Shown piece by piece: positions 16,501 to 19,684 of a stretch of 19,684 nt of DNA (its first letter is position 1; every line of letters starts with the position of its first letter). The stretch is from assembly GCA_024653795.1 (NCBI GenBank), contig JANLHY010000765.1, forward strand, positions 1 through 19,684, written 5' to 3'. The DNA comes from Candidatus Brocadiaceae bacterium. GTDB lineage: Bacteria; Planctomycetota; Brocadiia; Brocadiales; Brocadiaceae. Made by a program: the position numbers and the translations under genes. Below the pieces are notes generated by a model, which was not told the origin of the DNA, ran no database searches, and saw nothing but the letters and a program-made list of their open reading frames with translations.

Positions 16501-16692
16501 GAAGTATTCGAGTATCAAATTGGTGGCTATCAGGTTTGTGAAAAATGGCTAAAAGACAGGAAGGACAGAAAACTATCACTCGATGATATAAAACATTATT
16601 GTAATATTGTCATGTCCATTAAAAAGACTATTGAGATTCAAGGGAAAATAGATAATATTTACCAAAAAGTGGAAAATGAAAATCAGACATAA
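13558..16692 (+). CDS. Nuclease-methyltransferase with type ISP-like organisation, no helicase
   Basis: A 1044-residue fused restriction-modification protein. The N-terminal PD-(D/E)xK nuclease has D58 (GNPDFRVWD) and E73-x-K75 (GYIEAKAP). A helical coupler (about 150-310) follows. The methyltransferase has RRGVYYTPEPVVSYIVRSLH (322-341), SAM motif I LDPAAGTLTFLAEA (362-375), FELMMAPYAIGHLKM (407-421) and catalytic NPPY (486-489). The C-terminal half matches the specificity domain of type ISP enzymes (LlaGI/LlaBIII), with GFITNHSYLDNPTFRGMRQS. True ISP enzymes are about 1600 residues with a translocase; here no helicase motifs are present, so it acts like a type IIG enzyme. The N-terminus YLKELYKIYSRGDATEESCY fits the family, supporting ATG 13558, though no ribosome-binding site is visible. 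It overlaps the kinase gene by 17 nt. Confidence 0.9.
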   Translation: MLTWYLKELYKIYSRGDATEESCYYALSGLLQKYAESVGKKNISITTLPKKTDAGNPDFRVWDGNQHIVGYIEAKAPTNEYLDQIETTDQLKRYLKTFPNLILTNFVEFRLYRNGELTDKVRIGRPFIMHKLKTVLPVENETDFFKLLEKFFSFSLPKFYDAESLAMVLADKTRFLRDEVITQELREEEEGKRKSITGFYEAFKQYLISDLTKEAFADLYSQTITYGLFTSRIRAKGAFNRELAHKNIPHTIGILRDIFRFISLEELPRQMEWIIDDISEVLAVTDVKNILHQYFHKGKGEDPVIHFYETFLAEYDPKTRERRGVYYTPEPVVSYIVRSLHVILKEHFNRNEGFASESVTVLDPAAGTLTFLAEASKLALEEFTSKYGKGGNERFIKEHILKNFYAFELMMAPYAIGHLKMSFLLEELGYLLRDDDRFKLYLTNTLEMKEPDESKYLGPGWISISEESHLAGKVKREQPILVILGNPPYSGHSSNIGDWISREIKAYYQIDGKPLGEKNPKWLQDDYVKFIRFAQWKIDQAGEGVLGFITNHSYLDNPTFRGMRQSLMNSFDEIYILDLHGNSLKKEKCPDGSKDENVFDIQQGVTIAIFIKRKNKKDGCKVFHSETWGLREQKYRWLLKNDINTTKWKRLSPKSEFYLFIPREEKLLKEYESYPKITDIFIQNSVGIVTARDNFVIDTDKERLKQRIRMFLDEKMPDEYVGQTFHLKDKSNWRLKVAREKVRKDENWQESIKQILYRPFDLQWIFYHDAVVERSRKQVMCHMMKKNLGLITRRQMLPNKPCNYVFVSETIISDGVIRSDNKGSESLFPLYLYPEKNIPEKRPSIRNLMLFEPQADYGTRKANLSPVIIEQLTKSFKKTPSPEQIFFYIYAVLYSNTYRSKYSEFLKIDFPRIPFTRDYKLFIKMGDYGKSLVDLHLLKSPELDPPIAKFQGKGDNRVEKLHYDHSQLFINKDQYFEGIEPEVFEYQIGGYQVCEKWLKDRKDRKLSLDDIKHYCNIVMSIKKTIEIQGKIDNIYQKVENENQT

Positions 16693-19096
16693 ATTAGTAA
16701 TCCTCCTGGCCGTATTGATGGTCACCTTAAACGGCGTGATTGCCTTTTTGATTTATAAACGAACGCGCCAGGAATTTATCAAAGAAGTTCGGGGAAAGGC
16801 ACAGTTGATCGCTGTGGAATTAGAAACCACCAGGAATTATCTTGCTTGGGCATTGAAAACATCCAAAATCGAAATCACCGAACAGACAAAATATTTTATT
16901 CCCGCCGTTTCCGGACATGCTATTGGGGTAAAATTTGCTGAAAAAACAGGCTATATTATTAAGCAAACAAGCTTAAAATTTCGAAATCCGTCAAATAAAC
17001 CTGATCCCTTCGAAGAAATGGTACTCCAGAAAATGGAGAAAGACCCTGATCTTTTGGAGTATTGGGCAGATGACGTCATTAATGGGAAAAGGGTTGAACG
17101 TTACCTCTATGCCTTACACGTAAAAGAGGATTGCCTCCTCTGCCACGGCTCAAAAGAAGAGGCTCCTAAATTTATACAAGAAAAATATGACATTGGTTAC
17201 GATTATAAAACTGGAGATTTACGAGGCGCAATTAGCGTCATCATTCCCAAGGAAATAGCCGAGCAACAATACGCAGCCAACGTCATATTTTTCATTACTG
17301 TTGGTTCTATCAGTATCGTGTTAATTGTGGTCATTATCTTTCTGACAACAGGGAAATTTATGAAACCTATTGAGAAATTGACGACTACTGTTACCACCAT
17401 TACAAATACCGGTGACCTTACAACGAAGGTCGATGTAGTATCCAAAGACGAGGTGGGACAGCTCGGCAGGGCATTTAATGACCTGTCTGTCAAGTTACAG
17501 TCTACGTATGCCACACTGGGGCAACGGATTGCCGAAAAGACTGCCCATCTACAGAAGGCCGTTCTGGCCTTAGAACGGGCTAATAAAATGAAGTCGGGAT
17601 TTTTAGCTAATATGTCGCACGAACTGCGCACACCGCTGAACGCCATAATCGGCTTTGCTGAGGTACTGCGTGACAAAATTTCCGGGGATCTGAATGAAGA
17701 ACAGTTGGATTTCGTCAGTGATATCCACAGCAGCGGCCTTCATCTCCTCCAAATGATCAATGACATACTGGATTTGTCCAAGATTGAGGCAGGAAGGATG
17801 GAGCTTCAGTACGAGATTTTTCCCGTGCATGATGCCATTGAGGATGTATATACCATATTAAAAGGACTTGCCAGTAAAAAACACCTGGAATTAAAGACTA
17901 CAATACTGACTGATGTAAAAGACATCGAGGCAGATCGTGTCAAATTCAAACAAATCTTATATAACCTGCTTTCAAACGCCATTAAGTTTACTCCGGAAAA
18001 CGGACACATTAACGTAGAGGTCGGCATCATGGATGACATGCTGCAGGTCTCTGTATCGGACACAGGAATTGGGATGAAACCCGATGACCGGGAAAAAGTG
18101 TTTAAGGAATTCTGGCAGGCTGACAGCTCTTTTGCCCGGAAATACGAAGGAACGGGGCTGGGTCTTGCCCTGACAAAAAGGATTGTCGAGATGCATGGGG
18201 GAAATATCTGGTTTGAAAGTGACTACGAAAAGGGGAGTATATTTTATTTTGCATTGCCCCTAAAAATCCAACTGAGAAAAGCAAAACCAAAAGAGATCGA
18301 AGTCAAACAACGTCAAATACTGACTACCGGAGAAAAGGAGGCAAAGATGATCATGGTGGTGGAGGATGATCGTATGGCCGCTGATCTTATTACCCTGTAT
18401 TTAACGAATGCAGGCTATAATGTTATCGTGGCTGTGGATGGCGAAGAGGCCATTAAAAAGGCAAAGGAATTCCACCCGTTCCTGATTACCCTTGATATTA
18501 TGCTGCCAAAGAAAGACGGGTGGGACGTCCTTTCAGAATTAAAAAATTCGCGGGACACTGCGGATATTCCAGTAATTATTGTGTCAATCGTTGATAATAA
18601 AGACCTTGGATTCAGCCTGGGCGCAGCCGAATATCTGATTAAACCCGTCGATAGGATAAAACTCATTGATACCGTAAATACCTGCATTCCCGCCGGGAAG
18701 GGAAAAGGCAAACTTATGAAAATACTGGTCGTTGACGATGATGGAAAGGCTGTTAAATATATGAGCGCCATCCTGGAAAATGCAGGCTTTGATGTGATCA
18801 AGGCATACAGTGGAAAGGCAGGAATCAATCTTGCAATGAATAGCAATCCAGACCTCATCATCCTTGACCTTATGATGCCGGAAATCAGTGGGTTTGACGT
18901 TATCGAGAAACTCAGAACCCATCCAACGGCAAAGAGTATCCCCATCATTATCTGTTCCGCAAAAGAACTCACACCGGCGGATAAGAAAGTATTAAATGGG
19001 AATATTTTAGCCATTGTGCAAAAGGGCACACACACAAAGGAAGACCTTCTTAAGGCAATTAAAAAAATAGAACAGTTGCGCATGAAAAAAGATTAA
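16676..19096 (+). CDS. Heme-c sensor hybrid histidine kinase with two receiver domains
   Basis: An 806-residue membrane sensor kinase. TM1 spans about 7-27 and TM2 about 202-224. Between them lies a Tll0287-like (DUF3365) periplasmic domain with C153-x-x-C156-H157 in EDCLLCHGSK, a c-type heme attachment motif, pointing to redox or gas sensing. HAMP (about 225-278) and a coiled linker follow. HisKA has phospho-accepting H315 (MSHELRTPLNAIIGF). The ATPase has the N-box NLLSNAIKFTP (430-440), DTGIGM and GTGLGL. Receiver 1 (about 557-672) has D607 in LDIMLPKKDG, with K656. Receiver 2 (about 681-800) has D731 in LDLMMPEISG. No output domain follows, so phosphate must pass to another protein. The start overlaps the R-M gene by 17 nt. 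A response regulator follows downstream. Confidence 0.93.
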   Translation: MKIRHKLVILLAVLMVTLNGVIAFLIYKRTRQEFIKEVRGKAQLIAVELETTRNYLAWALKTSKIEITEQTKYFIPAVSGHAIGVKFAEKTGYIIKQTSLKFRNPSNKPDPFEEMVLQKMEKDPDLLEYWADDVINGKRVERYLYALHVKEDCLLCHGSKEEAPKFIQEKYDIGYDYKTGDLRGAISVIIPKEIAEQQYAANVIFFITVGSISIVLIVVIIFLTTGKFMKPIEKLTTTVTTITNTGDLTTKVDVVSKDEVGQLGRAFNDLSVKLQSTYATLGQRIAEKTAHLQKAVLALERANKMKSGFLANMSHELRTPLNAIIGFAEVLRDKISGDLNEEQLDFVSDIHSSGLHLLQMINDILDLSKIEAGRMELQYEIFPVHDAIEDVYTILKGLASKKHLELKTTILTDVKDIEADRVKFKQILYNLLSNAIKFTPENGHINVEVGIMDDMLQVSVSDTGIGMKPDDREKVFKEFWQADSSFARKYEGTGLGLALTKRIVEMHGGNIWFESDYEKGSIFYFALPLKIQLRKAKPKEIEVKQRQILTTGEKEAKMIMVVEDDRMAADLITLYLTNAGYNVIVAVDGEEAIKKAKEFHPFLITLDIMLPKKDGWDVLSELKNSRDTADIPVIIVSIVDNKDLGFSLGAAEYLIKPVDRIKLIDTVNTCIPAGKGKGKLMKILVVDDDGKAVKYMSAILENAGFDVIKAYSGKAGINLAMNSNPDLIILDLMMPEISGFDVIEKLRTHPTAKSIPIIICSAKELTPADKKVLNGNILAIVQKGTHTKEDLLKAIKKIEQLRMKKD

Positions 19097-19142
19097 GGAG
19101 AAAGAATTATAGCGAACAACTAAATTTAGCCATAGTACCTTT

Positions 19143-19209
19143 ACCCACCCCTGTCCCCTCCCAAGAGGGGAATAAAGAAGTCCCCTCTTGGGAGGGGACA
19201 GGGGTGGGT
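19143..19209. repeat. Perfect 29-bp inverted repeat (long hairpin)
   Basis: The arms 19143-19171 and 19181-19209 are exact reverse complements over 29 bp (ACCCACCCCTGTCCCCTCCC... and its complement), with a 9-nt loop ATAAAGAAG. It lies 46 nt after the kinase stop and could end transcription in both directions, but there is no T-tract as in a classic intrinsic terminator. Partial copies at 81-138 show it belongs to a dispersed repeat family. Confidence 0.9.
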
Positions 19210-19286
19210 CTTGTAGCATCTTCTCCAATTTGAATTTTAAAGTTTCTTATTACAAGTACTTTAACCCATAGGGGTAAAATGCTAAT

Positions 19287-19343
19287 AGGCAGGCAATTTG
19301 TTGCCTGTCTCATAGTATATGAAAAATAGAGTCCCGTGGGGAC
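19287..19343. repeat. Two short palindromes upstream of transposase remnant
   Basis: AGGCAGGCAA-TTTG-TTGCCTGTCT (19287-19310) is a 10-bp hairpin with one mismatch. GTCCC-GTG-GGGAC (19331-19343) is a perfect 5-bp hairpin. Both lie directly before the transposase remnant and may be its REP-type recognition elements. The rest of 19210-19349 shows nothing else. Confidence 0.5.
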
Positions 19344-19349
19344 GATTGA

Positions 19350-19466
19350 GAACCTAGAAAATATATTGAAAATCAAGAAAAACATTATAGCGTGGAAAGT
19401 GTTTGTGATGAGTATTTGAAATTTCTGAGAAAAAATAATATACATTTTGTTGAAGGAAAAACAAAT
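19350..19466 (+). pseudogene. C-terminal remnant of a second Y1/REP-type transposase
   Basis: The open frame before the response regulator reads KYIENQEKHYSVESVCDEYL then KFLRKNNIHFVEGK. This resembles the C-terminal end of TnpA_REP/IS200-like transposases ('YI-NQEEHH---SF--EY--FLK--GI-YDE'). The HUH motif and the rest are gone. It is in frame with the response regulator ATG at 19467, with a GTG at 19392, so an automated start call could wrongly add this piece to the regulator. Confidence 0.55.
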
Positions 19467-19684
19467 ATGTCTGACAAAAACGTAATGGTTGTTGAAGACA
19501 ACGAAAAAAACAGGAAATTGATGCGCGTGGTGCTCAAGGCAAAGGGATATAATATAATCGAGGCAACCACCGGCGAGGAGGCATTAAACCTCTTAAAAAA
19601 TCAAAAACCGGATATTATCCTTATGGACATCCAGCTTCCGGGCATCGACGGACTTACCCTGATAAAGCAAATCAAGGCAAGCGT
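19467..19684 (+). CDS. Response regulator receiver protein (3' end outside window)
   Basis: This is the N-terminal 72 residues of a CheY/DivK-like receiver domain: MSDKNVMVVEDNEKNRKLMR with the acidic pocket E10/D11, TTGEEALNLL, and the phosphorylatable D54 in ILMDIQLPGIDGLTLI. A GAAGGA ribosome-binding site at 19452-19457 supports ATG 19467. It follows the hybrid kinase by 370 nt and is a plausible partner for it, but repeats and a transposase remnant separate them, so it probably has its own promoter. Whether it is a single-domain regulator or carries an output domain cannot be seen. Confidence 0.9.
   Translation, partial: MSDKNVMVVEDNEKNRKLMRVVLKAKGYNIIEATTGEEALNLLKNQKPDIILMDIQLPGIDGLTLIKQIKAS

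Noticed and set aside
18415..19083. Long minus-strand open frame (222 codons) opposite the kinase receiver domains
   Set aside because: It lies wholly opposite strongly recognisable receiver-domain coding sequence and has no domain of its own.
19181..19209. Intrinsic terminator after the kinase gene
   Set aside because: The stem is very strong but is not followed by a T-tract, and the same sequence recurs as a dispersed repeat, so it is listed as a repeat.
1..19684. CRISPR arrays, tRNA or rRNA genes
   Set aside because: No regularly spaced direct repeats, cloverleaf sequences or conserved rRNA segments are visible on either strand.

Overview
The window reads as chromosomal DNA of a Gram-negative, respiratory environmental bacterium. 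Nearly all genes lie on the plus strand and base composition is moderately AT-rich. The combination of a c-type-heme sensor kinase, many toxin-antitoxin (TA) genes, a REP-associated transposase with its palindromes, and a glucoamylase-ferredoxin fusion resembles anammox Planctomycetota (Brocadia/Kuenenia/Jettenia type). That assignment is inference from gene style, not proof.

Layout. 1-271: no gene, only short repeats. 272-1723: RNA ligase RtcB. 1748-2954: toxin-antitoxin debris, made of a collapsed VapBC operon, an intact UPF0175/DUF3368 pair and two tiny unassigned ORFs. 3034-3699: protein-L-isoaspartate methyltransferase. 3724-4417: a REP-associated tyrosine transposase between two oppositely oriented copies of a 24-bp palindrome; a third copy lies upstream of rtcB. 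4500-4773: a frameshifted ferritin-like gene. 4794-7121: a GH15 glucoamylase-like enzyme carrying a C-terminal 4Fe-4S ferredoxin domain.

7147-16692 is a defence island. Two truncated copies of a type I HsdR N-terminus flank an antitoxin/PIN-toxin pair. They are followed by an Eco57I-like pair (nuclease-methyltransferase plus separate methyltransferase), fragments of further methyltransferases, a broken antitoxin/PemK pair, an orphan ferredoxin tail resembling the end of the GH15 fusion, and a 1044-residue nuclease-methyltransferase with type ISP-like organisation. Functional restriction-modification genes are thus embedded among remnants of at least three others, which points to repeated gain and loss.

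16676-19096 encodes a membrane hybrid histidine kinase with a heme-c (CxxCH) sensor domain, HAMP, HisKA/HATPase and two receiver domains. Its start overlaps the end of the last R-M gene by 17 nt. After it come a perfect 29-bp inverted repeat, small palindromes, the C-terminal remnant of a second transposase, and the start of a stand-alone response regulator that runs off the window.

The most distinctive points are the REP/transposase unit, the GH15-ferredoxin fusion with its duplicated tail, the hsdR fragments around a TA pair, and the overlap of a restriction enzyme gene with a heme sensor kinase. No clearly undescribed multi-gene system is demonstrated.
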